A stretch of 64,000 nt of DNA from the NCBI GenBank assembly GCA_016795565.1, contig JAEUGW010000004.1, positions 1 to 64,000 of the forward strand, in the 5' to 3' direction. The position numbers were made by a program, and so were the translations under genes. The notes under the pieces were generated by a model. The model saw only the letters and a program-made list of their open reading frames with translations. It had not been told where the DNA came from and made no database searches. Of the stretch, positions 1 to 11,052 are shown piece after piece; the first letter of the stretch is position 1; the number at the start of each line of letters is the position of its first letter. Source of the DNA: Opitutaceae bacterium (GTDB taxonomy: Bacteria; Verrucomicrobiota; Verrucomicrobiia; Opitutales; Opitutaceae).

Positions 1-1
1 C

Positions 2-118
2 CAACGCCTCCGCGAGAGCGGCAAACCGGCCAAGGTCTGCCTCACCGCGGTCATGCGCAAGATGATCGTCGTGCTCAACCGCATGCTCCGCGACCCGCAC
101 TTTTCCCTTGTCAGCTAA
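2..118 (+). CDS. IS110-family transposase, C-terminal end (partial)
   Basis: The window opens inside a reading frame that ends at the TAA at 116-118. The 38 visible residues include GKPAKVCLTAVMRKMIVVLN, which matches the conserved C-terminal segment of IS110/IS1111-type transposases (a DEDD-type recombinase of insertion sequences). Only the end is present, so the catalytic residues and the upstream IS end lie outside the window. No right-hand IS terminus could be placed after the stop. A partial copy of a dispersed genomic repeat begins six bases downstream. Confidence 0.7.
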   Translation, partial: QRLRESGKPAKVCLTAVMRKMIVVLNRMLRDPHFSLVS

Positions 119-123
119 CACCG

Positions 124-149
124 CTGCTTCGCTGCGCTCAGGATGACAG
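124..149. repeat. Half copy of a dispersed 'GTCATnCTGAGCGCAGCGAAG' repeat
   Basis: Read on the minus strand this stretch is GTCATCCTGAGCGCAGCG followed by AAGCAG. That matches the left arm of the full repeat copy at 28005-28108 (GTCATGCTGAGCGCAGCG then AAGCATC). Only one arm is present here, directly downstream of the IS110 transposase end. Confidence 0.55.
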
Positions 150-192
150 GATGGGATCATTCTGTGTATTCCGTGTGTTCCGTGGTGAATGT

Positions 193-2559
193 TCATTCCG
201 GGGCCTTGAGGGTGGCGATGAGGTCGAGCTGCTTGAGCTTGCGCAGGACGACGAGCGCGGAAAAGACCGAGGCGGTGACGACCACGAGGACCGCGAAGGT
301 GTAGGTGTAGCTGGTGAACACCAGCGGCAGGCGCACGGTCTCGGTGCTCACCGTGGAGATGATGACGGTGGCGAAGCCCGTGCCCATCACGAGCCCGAGG
401 GGCACGGCGAGGACGGCGAGGAGGACCAGCTCGATGACGATGATGGCGCCGACCTCGCGCTGGGTCATGCCGACGACGCGCAGCGTGGCCAGCTCGCGCG
501 CCCGCTCGGCGAGGGAGATGCGGGCGTTGTTGTAGATGACGCCGAAGGCCACGACGACGGAGAACATCAGGTAGATGCTCTGGATGAGGCCCATCATCTG
601 GGCCGTCGTCTCCCGGAAGCTCTTCCGCATCGACTCCTTGATCGCAACGGTGCTCACGCGCGGGATCTCCTTCAGCGCGGCGAGGAATTCCCCGCGCTTC
701 GACATATCGAGGCCGAGGCTGGCACCGGTGATGACGTCGCCTTCGCCGAGGAAGCGGTTGATGGCCGACAGTTCCATGTAGGCGGCGATGCCGGTGAAAT
801 CCTCGGCGAGGCCGGTGATCGGCAGGGTCTTGACGGGGCGGCGACCCTCGAGCGCCTCGACCACCAGCAGGTCGCCGACCCGCGCGCCGAGGACCTCGGC
901 GAGCTTGGCTGACACGACCAGGCCGTCGGTCGGCGGCGGGATCTCGCGGCCGGCGTGGTCCACGGCGCGGCTGTGCCGGGCGTTAGGCAGGAGGCTGCGC
1001 AGGCCGATTTGTCGGCTGCGGCCGTTGAAGTGGATGCGCACGGCGGCGAAGCGCGAGGGTTCGAGGCTGGTCACGCCCGGCAGCTGCGCCAGCTCGTGGG
1101 CGATACGGGCGGAGGAAGGCTCGACGAGCCCGAGGTTGATGTCCTGCCGTTGCACGACGTCCCACTTGAAATCGAGGATGTCGGCGATGCCGGCCTTGAA
1201 GGTGTTGGGCAAAATCAGCAGGGCAGTGGCGAGAGCCAGGCCGGCGACGGTGAACAGCGCCTGCATGGGGCGGCGCTCGAGGTTGCGGACCGCGATGCGG
1301 AACGAGTGTGACAACAGTCGCTTCAGGCCGAGGCGTTCCAACCGGGAGGGGCGGTAGCTGGCCGGCGGCTCCGGGCGCATCGCCTCGGCGGGTGGCAGGC
1401 GGGCGGCCTGCCGGACGGAACTGAAGACCCCGAGCGTCACGGCGCCGAGCCCGACGGCGAGCGCGATGGCCACGGCGGAAAAGTCGAGTTGGAAGACCAG
1501 GTCGGGAAAGCGGAACATGAGCTCATACATGCCGACCAGCTGGCGGCCGAGGACGACGCCACCGAGCAGGCCGAGGAGGACGCCGCCCGCCACCATCACG
1601 AACGCAAACTTCAAATAATGAACCGCGATCTGCCGGTTGGCGAAGCCGAAGGCCTTGAGGATGGCGATCTGCTCGCGCTGCAGGGCCAGCAGCCGGGACA
1701 GCACCGAGTTGGTCATGAACGAGGCCACACACAGAAAGATGGTGGGGAATCCGATGGAGAGGATCGTGAGCACGCGGATCTCGTCGGTCACGCGGATGTG
1801 CGACGGGTGGTCCTTGCGGCCGTAGGCGCCGCGCCCGCCGTAGGGGACCAGCAGGCGGTCGAGCTCGGCGATGACGGCCGGGGAACTGGCGCCGGGTGCA
1901 AGGGTGGCGGCGACGTGGTTGAAGGCGCCGTAGAGATTCCACGCGGTGGCGACCTCCTTGTAGGACATCCAGAAGATGCCGTAGGTGCGGCTGTCGGGCA
2001 GGGCGGCGCCGGGACGCGACTCGAAGATGTATTCCGGCGAGAGCACGATGCCCGCGATGCGGAAGGTCTGGCGCCGGCCGTTGAGGAGCAGCGTGAGCGG
2101 GTCGCCGGGATTGAGCGCGTTGGCCTTGGCGAAGGCCTCGCCGACGAGCACCTCGCCGCGCGCGCCGGGGGACAGCCACGCGCCGCGGCGCAGGAAGAGG
2201 CGGTTCAGCTCCGGGGCGCCGAAGTCGGGCAGCGAGCGCACGAGGCCGCTGGCGGGCTCGGCCAGGCCGGGCAGGTCGAGCGTGACGGGCACGGCGAGAT
2301 CGGTCTGCACGGTGGCGACGCCGGGGAGGGCGGCGATGCGGGCGCCGAGGTCGTTGGGCGCGCGCTTGAGCGAGGCGAAGAGGTCGGCGAAATGGTTGGC
2401 TTGGTAATACGCCGCGCGGGTCGTCTCGAGCGAGTGGATGAGGCTGCGCGCCATGATGAGCATGGCGAGGCCGCAGGCCATCACCAGCGAGACCGCAGCG
2501 GCCTGGCCCTTGAGACGGGCGAGGTCGCGCAGGAGCTTGCGGTCGAGGTGGGGGAGCAT
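193..2559 (-). CDS. ABC transporter permease with two FtsX domains
   Basis: A 788-residue inner-membrane permease of the MacB/LolCE/FtsX superfamily. A transmembrane segment near residues 18-40 is followed by a periplasmic MacB-PCD-like region. A first FtsX core (about 265-390) follows, then a second anchor helix near 435-455 and a second extracytoplasmic region. A C-terminal FtsX core with three hydrophobic helices lies at about 660-780. The duplicated layout lets one chain supply both membrane halves. It follows the ATPase gene at 2672-3400 in the same direction, separated only by a hairpin repeat, so the two form one transporter operon. The family exports lipids, lipoproteins, peptides or drugs, or acts mechanically on the envelope; the substrate cannot be read from the sequence. 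Confidence 0.85.
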   Translation of the reverse strand: MLPHLDRKLLRDLARLKGQAAAVSLVMACGLAMLIMARSLIHSLETTRAAYYQANHFADLFASLKRAPNDLGARIAALPGVATVQTDLAVPVTLDLPGLAEPASGLVRSLPDFGAPELNRLFLRRGAWLSPGARGEVLVGEAFAKANALNPGDPLTLLLNGRRQTFRIAGIVLSPEYIFESRPGAALPDSRTYGIFWMSYKEVATAWNLYGAFNHVAATLAPGASSPAVIAELDRLLVPYGGRGAYGRKDHPSHIRVTDEIRVLTILSIGFPTIFLCVASFMTNSVLSRLLALQREQIAILKAFGFANRQIAVHYLKFAFVMVAGGVLLGLLGGVVLGRQLVGMYELMFRFPDLVFQLDFSAVAIALAVGLGAVTLGVFSSVRQAARLPPAEAMRPEPPASYRPSRLERLGLKRLLSHSFRIAVRNLERRPMQALFTVAGLALATALLILPNTFKAGIADILDFKWDVVQRQDINLGLVEPSSARIAHELAQLPGVTSLEPSRFAAVRIHFNGRSRQIGLRSLLPNARHSRAVDHAGREIPPPTDGLVVSAKLAEVLGARVGDLLVVEALEGRRPVKTLPITGLAEDFTGIAAYMELSAINRFLGEGDVITGASLGLDMSKRGEFLAALKEIPRVSTVAIKESMRKSFRETTAQMMGLIQSIYLMFSVVVAFGVIYNNARISLAERARELATLRVVGMTQREVGAIIVIELVLLAVLAVPLGLVMGTGFATVIISTVSTETVRLPLVFTSYTYTFAVLVVVTASVFSALVVLRKLKQLDLIATLKAPE

Positions 2560-2570
2560 GGCGCGTTAAA

Positions 2571-2664
2571 TCGTTCTCTTTCTCTTAATCTGTCTCGTTC
2601 TCTCGTCTGAGAGATTGGGAGTGCCGGAAATAAAGGAGGAGAAAGATTAAGAGAAAGAGGACGA
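2571..2664. repeat. Pyrimidine/purine hairpin repeat, copy 1
   Basis: The left arm at 2571-2602 is built of TCGTTCTCTTTCTCTTAATC-like pyrimidine tracts. The right arm at 2631-2664 is its near-perfect purine complement. The element fills the gap between the ABC ATPase and permease genes and would form a long stem in their shared mRNA. Related copies lie at 5307-5379 and 59986-60059. Confidence 0.8.
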
Positions 2665-2671
2665 CTGCATC

Positions 2672-3400
2672 CTACCAGTTGAGCGTGTCGGGTGCCGCCG
2701 GGTTCGCGTTGCGCAACTCCGACTGCACGCGGCCGTCGGAAAAGCGGATGACGCGGTCGGCCATGGCGGCCATGACGGCGTTGTGGGTGATGATGACGGT
2801 GAGCGTGCCGAGCTCGCGGTTGGCGCGCCGGATGGCCTCGAGGACGGTGATGCCGGTCTTCACGTCGAGGGCGCCGGTGGGCTCGTCGCAGAGCAGGACC
2901 TCGGGGCGCTTGGCGATGGCGCGGGCGATGGCGACGCGCTGCTGCTCGCCGCCGGAGAGCTGGGCGGGGAAATGATCCATGCGCGCGGTGAGCCCGACCA
3001 TGCCCAGCGCGGCTTCGGGCGTCAGGGGGGCGTGCGCGAGCTCGGTGATGAGGCCGACATTCTCGCGGGCGGTCAGGCTCGGGATGAGGTTGTAGAACTG
3101 GAAAACAAAACCGACGGACTCGCGGCGGTAGCGCGTGAGCCGGGCCTCGTCGGCGTGCGCGAGATCGAGGTCGCGGTAGCGCAGCTCGCCGGCGGTGGGG
3201 ATATCCAGGCCGCCGAGCTGGTTGAGGAGGGTGGTCTTGCCGGAGCCGGAAGGGCCGAGCAGGACGACGAGTTCGCCGGCATTGAGATCGAGGTCCACGC
3301 CGGCCAAGGCGCGCACCTCGGCGGTGCCGGCGCCGTAGACCTTGGTCAGGCCGCGCACGTGGAAGACCGGGGTGGCGGGAGATTGGGCGGGGGCGTTCAC
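2672..3400 (-). CDS. ABC transporter ATP-binding protein (MacB/LolD type)
   Basis: A 242-residue nucleotide-binding subunit that powers the adjacent FtsX permease. Visible motifs in order are Walker [10 protein letters not shown] (about residue 49), the Q-loop in VFQFYNLIP, signature LSGGEQQR, Walker [13 protein letters not shown] and the switch histidine in IITHN. The '[13 protein letters not shown]' pattern after the Q-loop is typical of the LolD/MacB class. It is first in the operon. The WYL regulator at 3586 is divergent across a 185-bp gap that must hold both promoters, which suggests that regulator could control the exporter. Confidence 0.9.
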   Translation of the reverse strand: MNAPAQSPATPVFHVRGLTKVYGAGTAEVRALAGVDLDLNAGELVVLLGPSGSGKTTLLNQLGGLDIPTAGELRYRDLDLAHADEARLTRYRRESVGFVFQFYNLIPSLTARENVGLITELAHAPLTPEAALGMVGLTARMDHFPAQLSGGEQQRVAIARAIAKRPEVLLCDEPTGALDVKTGITVLEAIRRANRELGTLTVIITHNAVMAAMADRVIRFSDGRVQSELRNANPAAPDTLNW

Positions 3401-3585
3401 GCGGAAAGGGCAGCATGGCTGGGGACCGGGCGGGGCGCAATCCCAAGCCCGGCGTGGGCTGCAGCGATGAGCGTGCCTGCTGGGCTGGTTAAGCGGGAGT
3501 GCTGCCGGCCGGGCTTGATGGGCCGTCCAACCCCGGCGCGAATCGGAGTTGTGGCCGGGCGGACGGTGCCTTCTGCTGGCGGGAT

Positions 3586-4539
3586 ATGAATCGGACCGAC
3601 CGGCTGGTGGCGATGGTGCTGCATCTGCAGGGACGGCGCGTGGTGCGCGCGGCCGACCTGGCCGCGCATTTCGGCATCACGGAGCGGACGGTTTATCGCG
3701 ACATCGCCGCGCTGGGCGAGGCGGGCGTGCCCATCGCAGGCGAGGCCGGCGTGGGCTACAGTCTGCTCAAGGGCTACCAGCTGCCGCCGGTGATGTTCAC
3801 GGCCGACGAGGCCGTGTCGCTGTTTGTCGGCGGCGAACTGGTGAAGCAGTTCACCGACGCCTCGCTGCAGGCGCCGATGATGTCGGCGCTCGACAAGCTC
3901 CGCGCCGTGCTGCCGCGCGACCGGCAGGACCATGTCGAGCGGCTGGTGGCGCGCACGGTGATCTACGGGCAGTCATCGCGGAAGGCCGCGCCGGAGGCGG
4001 CGGGGCAGCGCTGGCTGCTGCCGGTGCAGCAGGGCGTGGTGCTGCGGCGCGTGCTGCGGATGTCCTACCACGGCCGCGACCGCGAGGAGGAGACGGCGCG
4101 CGATGTCGAGCCGCTGGGCGTGGTGTTCTATGGCGGGGCGTGGTATCTGGTGGCGTGGTGCCGGTTGCGGACGGACTACCGGCATTTCCGCATCGATCGC
4201 ATCCGCCGGCTGGAGCTGACGGCGGAGAAGTTCGAGCCGCGCGAGGGGTTCTCGTTCAGGGAACACATGGAGCAATCCTCGGCGCGGGAGAAAACCCTGC
4301 CGGTGCGCGTGTGGTTTCACCGCTCGGTGCAGGAACGCGCCCAGCGCGAGAGCTACGCCACGCTCATTGAGGAGAAGGCGCGCGACGGCGGCGCGGAGTT
4401 CGCGCTCTATGCCTGGTCGCTCGAATGGATGGCGCGGTGGCTGCTGTCGTTCGGCGACCGGGCCGAGGCCCTGGCCCCGGCCAAGCTGCGCGCCCTGGTG
4501 CGCGCGGAGGCCGCAAAAATCGCGGCGAAATATCAGTAG
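3586..4539 (+). CDS. HTH- and WYL-domain transcriptional regulator
   Basis: A 317-residue cytoplasmic regulator. The N-terminus (about residues 1-60) is a DeoR-like winged helix ([20 protein letters not shown]). The WYL domain is in the middle (about 150-225, around [11 protein letters not shown] and [10 protein letters not shown]), followed by a WCX-type C-terminal extension. WYL domains bind small ligands or nucleic acids and modulate DNA binding. An upstream in-frame ATG at 3499 would add 29 low-complexity residues. I chose 3586 because the HTH begins directly after it and GGCGGG precedes it. It is divergent from the ABC exporter genes, a common arrangement for a local regulator; its ligand is unknown. 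Confidence 0.85.
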   Translation: MNRTDRLVAMVLHLQGRRVVRAADLAAHFGITERTVYRDIAALGEAGVPIAGEAGVGYSLLKGYQLPPVMFTADEAVSLFVGGELVKQFTDASLQAPMMSALDKLRAVLPRDRQDHVERLVARTVIYGQSSRKAAPEAAGQRWLLPVQQGVVLRRVLRMSYHGRDREEETARDVEPLGVVFYGGAWYLVAWCRLRTDYRHFRIDRIRRLELTAEKFEPREGFSFREHMEQSSAREKTLPVRVWFHRSVQERAQRESYATLIEEKARDGGAEFALYAWSLEWMARWLLSFGDRAEALAPAKLRALVRAEAAKIAAKYQ

Positions 4540-4543
4540 TCCT

Positions 4544-4686
4544 GTCATTGCGAGGAGCGGAGCGACGAAGCAATCCAGTCCTTCGACTGGCTCGGGACTT
4601 GAGCTTGCCGAGACGGCTGGATCGCCACGGCGCGCTTCAGCCTTCGCCAAGGCTATGGCTGACAAGTCGCGCACCTCGCGATGACA
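4544..4686. repeat. Dispersed repeat of the 'GTCATTGCGAGGAGCGGAG' type
   Basis: It begins GTCATTGCGAGGAGCGGAGC and ends with the complementary CTCGCGATGACA, giving an element of about 143 bp with inverted ends. The interior contains smaller inverted pieces such as CAATCCAG/CTGGATCG. It fills almost the whole gap between the WYL regulator and the DUF4440 gene, and I see no gene in it. Such elements are common non-coding dispersed repeats in bacterial genomes. Confidence 0.7.
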
Positions 4687-4734
4687 AACCGCTCCTGACA
4701 TAGGGTTGTCAGGGTGGTCTGCTAGAGTGGCGGC

Positions 4735-5220
4735 ATGTTCGCTTGCCCCGCCCCCCGCACCCATGCCGTGCTTGGCCTGCTGACGGCCGGCCTGACCCTG
4801 TCCTTTGTTCCCGCCGGCGCCGCGCCCGCCGATGACGCCAAAATCGTCGCCGCGCTCGACACCGAGTTTCAGTTGGCCGTGAAAAACAACGATGCCGCGG
4901 CCATCGCCCGTCATCTGGCTGATGACATGATCCTCGTGACGGGCCGCGGCCGGGTCTTCACCAAGCAAGATCACATCGTGTCCGCACAAAAGAAGGAGCG
5001 CAGCTACGAGCAGCAGGACGAACTGCCGGGCACACAGCAGGTGCGCGTCTGGGGCGACACCGCCGTCGTCACCGCCCTCCTCTGGTGCAAGGGCACGGCC
5101 GGAGACGGCAAGCCCTTCGACTACAAGGTGTGGTTCAGCGACACCTATGTGCGCACGCCGGCCGGCTGGAAATACGTCTTCGGCCAGGCCTCGCTGCCGC
5201 TCTCGCCGGAAAACAAATAA
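4735..5220 (+). CDS. Exported DUF4440/SnoaL-like (NTF2 fold) protein
   Basis: A 161-residue protein. Residues 1-30 form a signal peptide (hydrophobic run ending at AGAAPA). The rest fits the DUF4440/SnoaL NTF2-like fold: a first helix with AALDTEFQLAVKNNDAAAIA, then DDMILVTGRGRVFTKQDHI and a terminal strand KYVFGQASLPL. Family members are small cone-shaped proteins that bind or isomerise small molecules, and most have no known substrate. No dedicated catalytic residue can be assigned. It sits alone between a dispersed repeat and a VOC gene remnant, with no operon partner. Confidence 0.75.
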   Translation: MFACPAPRTHAVLGLLTAGLTLSFVPAGAAPADDAKIVAALDTEFQLAVKNNDAAAIARHLADDMILVTGRGRVFTKQDHIVSAQKKERSYEQQDELPGTQQVRVWGDTAVVTALLWCKGTAGDGKPFDYKVWFSDTYVRTPAGWKYVFGQASLPLSPENK

Positions 5221-5232
5221 CCCGCCTCCCCC

Positions 5233-5306
5233 ATGATCAAAATCACCGCCTTCGCCTTCACCGCCTACCCGGTCACCGACCTGCCCCGCGCCAAGGCCGA
5301 CTACAA
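5233..5306 (+). pseudogene. 5' remnant of a VOC (glyoxalase-fold) gene cut by a hairpin repeat
   Basis: An ATG at 5233 starts MIKITAFAFTAYPVTDLPRA, the typical N-terminal strand and helix of VOC/glyoxalase-fold proteins. After about 25 codons the frame runs directly into the pyrimidine hairpin repeat at 5307. It continues as repeat-derived residues (SRSLTLSRSPGLEKEND...) to a stop at 5404-5406. The rest of the VOC domain (about 100 residues) is missing. The neat junction suggests that repeat insertion with deletion destroyed the gene. A 57-residue peptide could still be made. Confidence 0.65.
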
Positions 5307-5379
5307 TCTTTCTCGTTCTCTTACTCTTTCTCGTTCTCCCGGCCTTGAGAAAGAGAACGATTACGAGAACGAGAACGAT
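5307..5379. repeat. Pyrimidine/purine hairpin repeat, copy 2
   Basis: The left arm at 5307-5338 (CTCGTTCTCTTACTCTTTCT core) pairs with the right arm at 5346-5379 (GAGAAAGAGAACGATTACGA core), with a loop of about 8 bases. It has the same architecture as the copies at 2571 and 59986, and it interrupts the VOC remnant that precedes it. Confidence 0.8.
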
Positions 5380-5464
5380 TCGGCCTTAGATCACCGCTCG
5401 CTCTAAGAAAGGCTGAACGTCGCCCATTCCTTTCCCCTCAGACGCGATAATATCCAACCTGCCC

Positions 5465-5902
5465 ATGAACATCCACCCGCTCACCATCACTGTCTCGGCG
5501 CCGCGCGCGGCCGTTTTCAATTTCCTGGCCGACATCGAGAACCTGCCCAAGTGGACCGCGGGCTGGTGCGAGCGGCTCATGCTCCAGCGCGGCCGCTGGT
5601 GGGCCCTCACCGCCGAGGGAGAGCAGGTGGTGGACATGGAGACAAGCGCCGGCACCGGCGTGATCGATCTTCGCGCCGGGCCTTCGCCCGACCGCTTCCG
5701 CCACACGCCGATCCGCGTCGTGGCGCTGTCCACGCGCCGGACGCTCGTGAGCGTCATCCTCATCGAGGGGCCGGACGAAACCGACGAACACTTCGCCCGC
5801 CGGCGCGAGCTGCTGCAGGCGGCGGCCGACGGCCTCGTGAAGCGCTTCGGCGGCGGTGAGGTGCATACGCCGCCCGCGCTCGCGGAACTGGGGTTGAACT
5901 GA
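5465..5902 (+). CDS. SRPBCC (START-like) family protein
   Basis: A 145-residue soluble protein. The opening ITVSAPRAAVFNFLADIENLPKW is the hallmark first strand and helices of the SRPBCC/polyketide-cyclase fold. The C-terminal amphipathic helix (residues about 105-130, RRELLQAAADGLVKRF) closes the hydrophobic cavity. Family members bind lipids, aromatic compounds or metabolites, and the ligand is unknown here. It converges on the VOC gene at 5914, separated by 11 bp. Confidence 0.75.
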   Translation: MNIHPLTITVSAPRAAVFNFLADIENLPKWTAGWCERLMLQRGRWWALTAEGEQVVDMETSAGTGVIDLRAGPSPDRFRHTPIRVVALSTRRTLVSVILIEGPDETDEHFARRRELLQAAADGLVKRFGGGEVHTPPALAELGLN

Positions 5903-5913
5903 CGCGTCGAGCG

Positions 5914-6402
5914 TTATTCCGCCAGCAGGTTGTTCAGGTCGAGGCGCGCCGTGGTCATGGCGAGGCCGCCCTGGGCGTCGCGCGGCCACTGCGCCTCGGG
6001 CCGGTCCCAGTAGAGTTCGACGCCGTTGCCGTCGGGGTCGCGCAGGTAGAGCGCCTCGCTCACGCCGTGGTCGGAGGCGCCGTCGAGCGGGATTTCCGCG
6101 GCAATGAGCCGGCGCAGGGCGTCGGCGAGCGTGGCGCGGGTCGGGTAGAGAATGGCGGTGTGATAGAGCCCGGTGTGGCCGGGAGGCGGCGGCGAGCCGC
6201 CGAGGCTTTCCCAGGTGTTGAGCCCGAGGTGATGGTGGTAGCCGCCGGCGGAAACGAAGGCCGCCTGCGCGCCATATTGTTGCGTCAACTGGAAGCCGAG
6301 CACGCCGACGTAGAAGTCGAGCGCGCGCTGCAGGTCGGCGACCTTGAGGTGGACGTGGCCGATGCGGGCACCGGCGGCGATGGGCGGGTTCTGGGCGGGC
6401 AT
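5914..6402 (-). CDS. VOC-family protein (glyoxalase/dioxygenase fold, CatE-like)
   Basis: A 162-residue protein with two beta-alpha-beta-beta-beta repeats. It starts RIGHVHLKVADLQRALDFYV, continues with LGFQLTQQYGAQAAFVSAGGYHHHLGLNTW, and the second half contains GVSEALYLRDPDGNGVELYW. The His of GHVHLKV, the His of HHHLGLN and the Glu of VELYW occupy the usual metal-ligand positions of extradiol-dioxygenase-like VOC enzymes (CatE type). A metal-dependent dioxygenase, lyase or isomerase activity is likely, but the substrate cannot be named. Confidence 0.8.
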   Translation of the reverse strand: MPAQNPPIAAGARIGHVHLKVADLQRALDFYVGVLGFQLTQQYGAQAAFVSAGGYHHHLGLNTWESLGGSPPPPGHTGLYHTAILYPTRATLADALRRLIAAEIPLDGASDHGVSEALYLRDPDGNGVELYWDRPEAQWPRDAQGGLAMTTARLDLNNLLAE

Positions 6403-6438
6403 GCGGGAAGGGTAGCCGGGAGGAGCGGAAAAGACAAA

Positions 6439-6492
6439 TGTAGGGGCGCCGCTTGACGGCGCCCGCGGGCGTCCGCAAGGGACGCCCCTACA
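6439..6492. repeat. TGTAGGGGCG...CGCCCCTACA dispersed repeat
   Basis: The outer arms TGTAGGGGCG (6439-6448) and CGCCCCTACA (6483-6492) are perfect inverted copies, with an inner GC-rich stem GGCGCC-type palindrome. It lies between the VOC gene and the DoxX gene. Similar elements occur at 9174-9228, 11207-11262 and, shortened, at 21824-21851. Confidence 0.75.
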
Positions 6493-6547
6493 AATGGCAG
6501 ATTAGTGGTGCCAAAAAATCATGGCGCGGCACACTGCCCACACTCCC

Positions 6548-6946
6548 ATGCAAAAGTTCCTCCGCCTTGAATTCATCGACCGCAGCCCGGATGTCGGGCT
6601 GCTTTTGCTCCGTCTCTGGCTCGGCGTTTCCATGGTCTGGCTGCACGGCTGGGGCAAGCTGCTCGGCGCGTTTTCGGGGAAGCTGACGTTCCTCGACCCG
6701 ATCGGCATCGGCCAGGTGCCGAGCCTGCTGCTCGCCATCTTCGCGGAGGTGGGCTGCTCGGTGCTGCTGGTGCTGGGGCTGGGGACACGCTGGGCGGCGC
6801 TCATCCTGGCCTTCACGATGGGCGTGGCGTTCTTCGTGGTGAACGGCGGGGCCTTCGCGAAGGGCGAGCTCGCCTGGGCCTACCTCGGCAGCTGCCTCGT
6901 GCTGTTCGTTGCCGGGGCGGGCCGGTTCAGCATGGACCAGAAATAA
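6548..6946 (+). CDS. DoxX-family membrane protein
   Basis: A protein of about 132 residues with four predicted membrane helices. The first carries GLLLLRLWLGVSMVWLHGWG, the DoxX signature (a helix with Arg and His/Gly-rich end), followed by a short loop LLGAFSGKLTFLDPIGIG. DoxX proteins are small integral membrane proteins linked to thiosulfate:quinone oxidoreduction in archaea and to redox stress in bacteria, and most have no fixed role. An in-frame ATG at 6521 would add nine residues. I prefer 6548 because the conserved part starts there, though no strong ribosome binding site supports either. Confidence 0.75.
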   Translation: MQKFLRLEFIDRSPDVGLLLLRLWLGVSMVWLHGWGKLLGAFSGKLTFLDPIGIGQVPSLLLAIFAEVGCSVLLVLGLGTRWAALILAFTMGVAFFVVNGGAFAKGELAWAYLGSCLVLFVAGAGRFSMDQK

Positions 6947-6966
6947 GCGGAGAAAAGATCCGCGGC

Positions 6967-7230
6967 CTAGGTCTTGGCGCTGTTGTCGCAGGTGATGTGC
7001 GTGCGCCGGCGCATGGCCGTGTAGTTACGCATCTGCGCCGCGAAATCCTTGTTCCGCACCAGCGTGGCGTTGGCCGGTTTGCCGGCGGCGGTGCTCTCCT
7101 CGGTGGCGGCGGCCGTGGCGATGAGCACGAGCAGCTCCGCCTTCTCCGGCAGGCGCTGCGCCGGGAAGCGGGCATGGGTGCTGAGCCAGCGCAGGGTCTG
7201 TTGGAAAGGAGGTTGGGCTGTCGGCGTCAC
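6967..7230 (-). CDS. Small hypothetical protein
   Basis: An 87-residue frame that I do not recognise. It starts MTPTAQPPFQQTLRWLSTHA, has an alanine/threonine-rich middle and ends with a basic stretch (MRNYTAMRRRTHITC). No membrane helix or known motif is visible. It is convergent with DoxX (20-bp gap) and its start faces the ABC-F gene across about 100 bp. Its neat fit into an otherwise empty gap supports a real gene; without homology evidence I keep confidence low. Confidence 0.45.
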   Translation of the reverse strand: MTPTAQPPFQQTLRWLSTHARFPAQRLPEKAELLVLIATAAATEESTAAGKPANATLVRNKDFAAQMRNYTAMRRRTHITCDNSAKT

Positions 7231-7330
7231 GGCGCGCAGAGTGCAGGGGCCCGGGCGGCCAAGTCAATCCGCGCCCGCCCCCAGCTTTGGGTTGCACCGG
7301 CGGGGGCGGGGCCTACGTTCGCCCGTTCCC

Positions 7331-9169
<1,839 letters not shown>

Positions 9170-9173
9170 CAAC

Positions 9174-9228
9174 AAGGGGCGTGGCTGGACCACGCCCGTC
9201 TCGGGCGCGCACAAGGCGCGCCCCTACA
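9174..9228. repeat. Dispersed hairpin repeat ending CGCCCCTACA
   Basis: AAGGGGCGTGG and its complement define the left stem. The element ends with GCGCGCCCCTACA, as do the copies at 6439 and 11207. The remaining gap to 9366 shows a short imperfect palindrome (GACGGAAG...CGCCGTC) but no gene. Confidence 0.65.
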
Positions 9229-9366
9229 TCGCTGACGCGACGGAAGTTGGAAACAAGTTTCGCCGTCGTAACCCCTCCGGGCTCGACTGCCGGAGCCGGC
9301 TGCGCTTTGCTGCCGGCGTTTCACCTCGTTTCACCCGTCCGGGCAAAACCTCAACTCCGCACACAC

Positions 9367-11028
9367 ATGGCCTTGATCCTCTTTTTCACGGTGCTCGCGA
9401 TTGTCGCGCTGGGCGCCTCGTTCCTCCTCACGCTGCCGGCCGCCGCACGGGGTGCGCTGGTGGTGCTCGCGTTTTCGCTGTTCGGCTTCGGGCTCGTCGT
9501 GGGCTCGTCGGTCGTCATCGACCAGGACGAGGTTGGCATCGTGCACAAACAGTTCTTCGGCAAGCCGCTGCCGACCGGCCAGATCATCGCCCGGGAAGGC
9601 GAGATGGGCCCGCAGGCCGAGATCCTCGGCCCCGGCTGGCACTTCGGCTTCTATCCCTTCACCTACTCGGTCCGCATCGATCGCGTGATCACCGTGCCGT
9701 CCGGCCAGGTCGGCTTCGTCACGGCGCGCGACGGCCAGCCGCTGCCGGAGAACGAGATGTTCGCCCCCGCCTGGGACAGCGCACAGGACATGCTGAACCC
9801 GGCCACCTTCCTCGCCAAGGGCGGCCGCCGCGGCCCGCAGACAACCATCCTCACGCCCGGCACCTACCGCTACAACACGGCGCTGCACGAGGTCACCGCC
9901 ATCCCGGCGATGCAGGTCGCGGCGGGCACGGTCGTCGTCATCAAGAGCAATTCCGGCAAGCGCTGGAGCGAGGCCGACAAGGGCGACTTGGTCAACGGCG
10001 TGCCGCTGGTCCCGCGCGACCACATCGGCGTCTGGGCGGAGCCGCTCACGCCGGGCGGCTATTACCTGAACACGAATGCCTACGTGCCCACCGTCGTGAA
10101 GACGACCCAGCGCACCTACACCTACCAGGCGGCCAACTACACCAAGCCGACGGCACCTGCCCCGGCGGCCGCCCGCATGGCCGCCGCGGCCCGCGTCGCG
10201 GCCACCTCCTCCAACAACGAGGACTGGTCGGTCTCCGTCCGCTCGAAGGACGGCTTCTCGTTCCCGGTGGATGTGCGCGTGGCCTGCGCCGTGGAGGCGA
10301 AGAACGCCCCTTATCTGGTCGCCCTGCTCGGCAATCCCGACGCGGTCGTCCAGGACGAGCAGGAAGGCGAGGAAATCGAGGTGCTCGAGGCCCGCATCAT
10401 CCTGCCGTCCATCCGCGCCATCTTTCGCAATGTTGCCGAGACGATGAACGCGCTCGAATTCGTCAACCGCCGCAGCGAGATCGAGGCGCTGGTCGGCCAG
10501 CGCATCACGGCCGAGCTCGCCCGCTACCGCGTGACCTGCGACGGCGTCTATGTCGGCAACATCCACCTCGATGCCACGCCGGCGGGCCAGCAGTTGCTCG
10601 CCACGCAGACGGACCGCGAGGTCGCGGTGAACCAGCAGAAGCTCTACGACCAGCAGAAGCAGGCCGAGGAATCCCGCGCCAAGTTCGTCCGCGCGCAGGA
10701 GGAGGCCGAGCAGCAGCGCCAGCTCGCCGCGGCGGAATACAAGGTCCGCGTCGAGGGTGAGAACGCCAAGTCCCAGGTCGCCCGCGCTAAGGGCGAGGCC
10801 GAGTCCCAGATCATCATCGGCGAGGGCCGCGCCAAGGCCTACAAGCTGCTCGTCGAGACCCTCGGCCAGTCGCAGGTCGCGCAGCTCGAGCTCCTCAAGC
10901 TCGTCGTCGAGGGCAAGGTCCAGATCACGCCGCAGGTGATGGTCACCGGCGGCGGCAACGGCGGCACGACGGACGCCCTCATGGGCACCATCCTCCGCCA
11001 GAGCGTCCCGCCGGCCCCCGCCAAATAA
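9367..11028 (+). CDS. SPFH/band 7 domain (flotillin-like) membrane protein
   Basis: A 553-residue protein. Two hydrophobic helices at residues 2-45 anchor it (ALILFFTVLAIVALGASFLL and the following segment), then an SPFH/PHB domain starts around VIDQDEVGIVHKQFFGKPLP. A long coiled-coil region near residues 415-490 (YDQQKQAEESRAKFVRAQEE) is followed by a C-terminal Gly/Asn-rich tail. SPFH proteins form large ring or cage assemblies on membranes and act in protease control or membrane microdomains. The frame reaches back to 9181, but that part overlaps a dispersed repeat, so 9367 is chosen. The small membrane gene at 11053 follows in the same operon. Confidence 0.85.
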   Translation: MALILFFTVLAIVALGASFLLTLPAAARGALVVLAFSLFGFGLVVGSSVVIDQDEVGIVHKQFFGKPLPTGQIIAREGEMGPQAEILGPGWHFGFYPFTYSVRIDRVITVPSGQVGFVTARDGQPLPENEMFAPAWDSAQDMLNPATFLAKGGRRGPQTTILTPGTYRYNTALHEVTAIPAMQVAAGTVVVIKSNSGKRWSEADKGDLVNGVPLVPRDHIGVWAEPLTPGGYYLNTNAYVPTVVKTTQRTYTYQAANYTKPTAPAPAAARMAAAARVAATSSNNEDWSVSVRSKDGFSFPVDVRVACAVEAKNAPYLVALLGNPDAVVQDEQEGEEIEVLEARIILPSIRAIFRNVAETMNALEFVNRRSEIEALVGQRITAELARYRVTCDGVYVGNIHLDATPAGQQLLATQTDREVAVNQQKLYDQQKQAEESRAKFVRAQEEAEQQRQLAAAEYKVRVEGENAKSQVARAKGEAESQIIIGEGRAKAYKLLVETLGQSQVAQLELLKLVVEGKVQITPQVMVTGGGNGGTTDALMGTILRQSVPPAPAK

Positions 11029-11052
11029 AACCCTTCAACCGGAGAAATTCCC

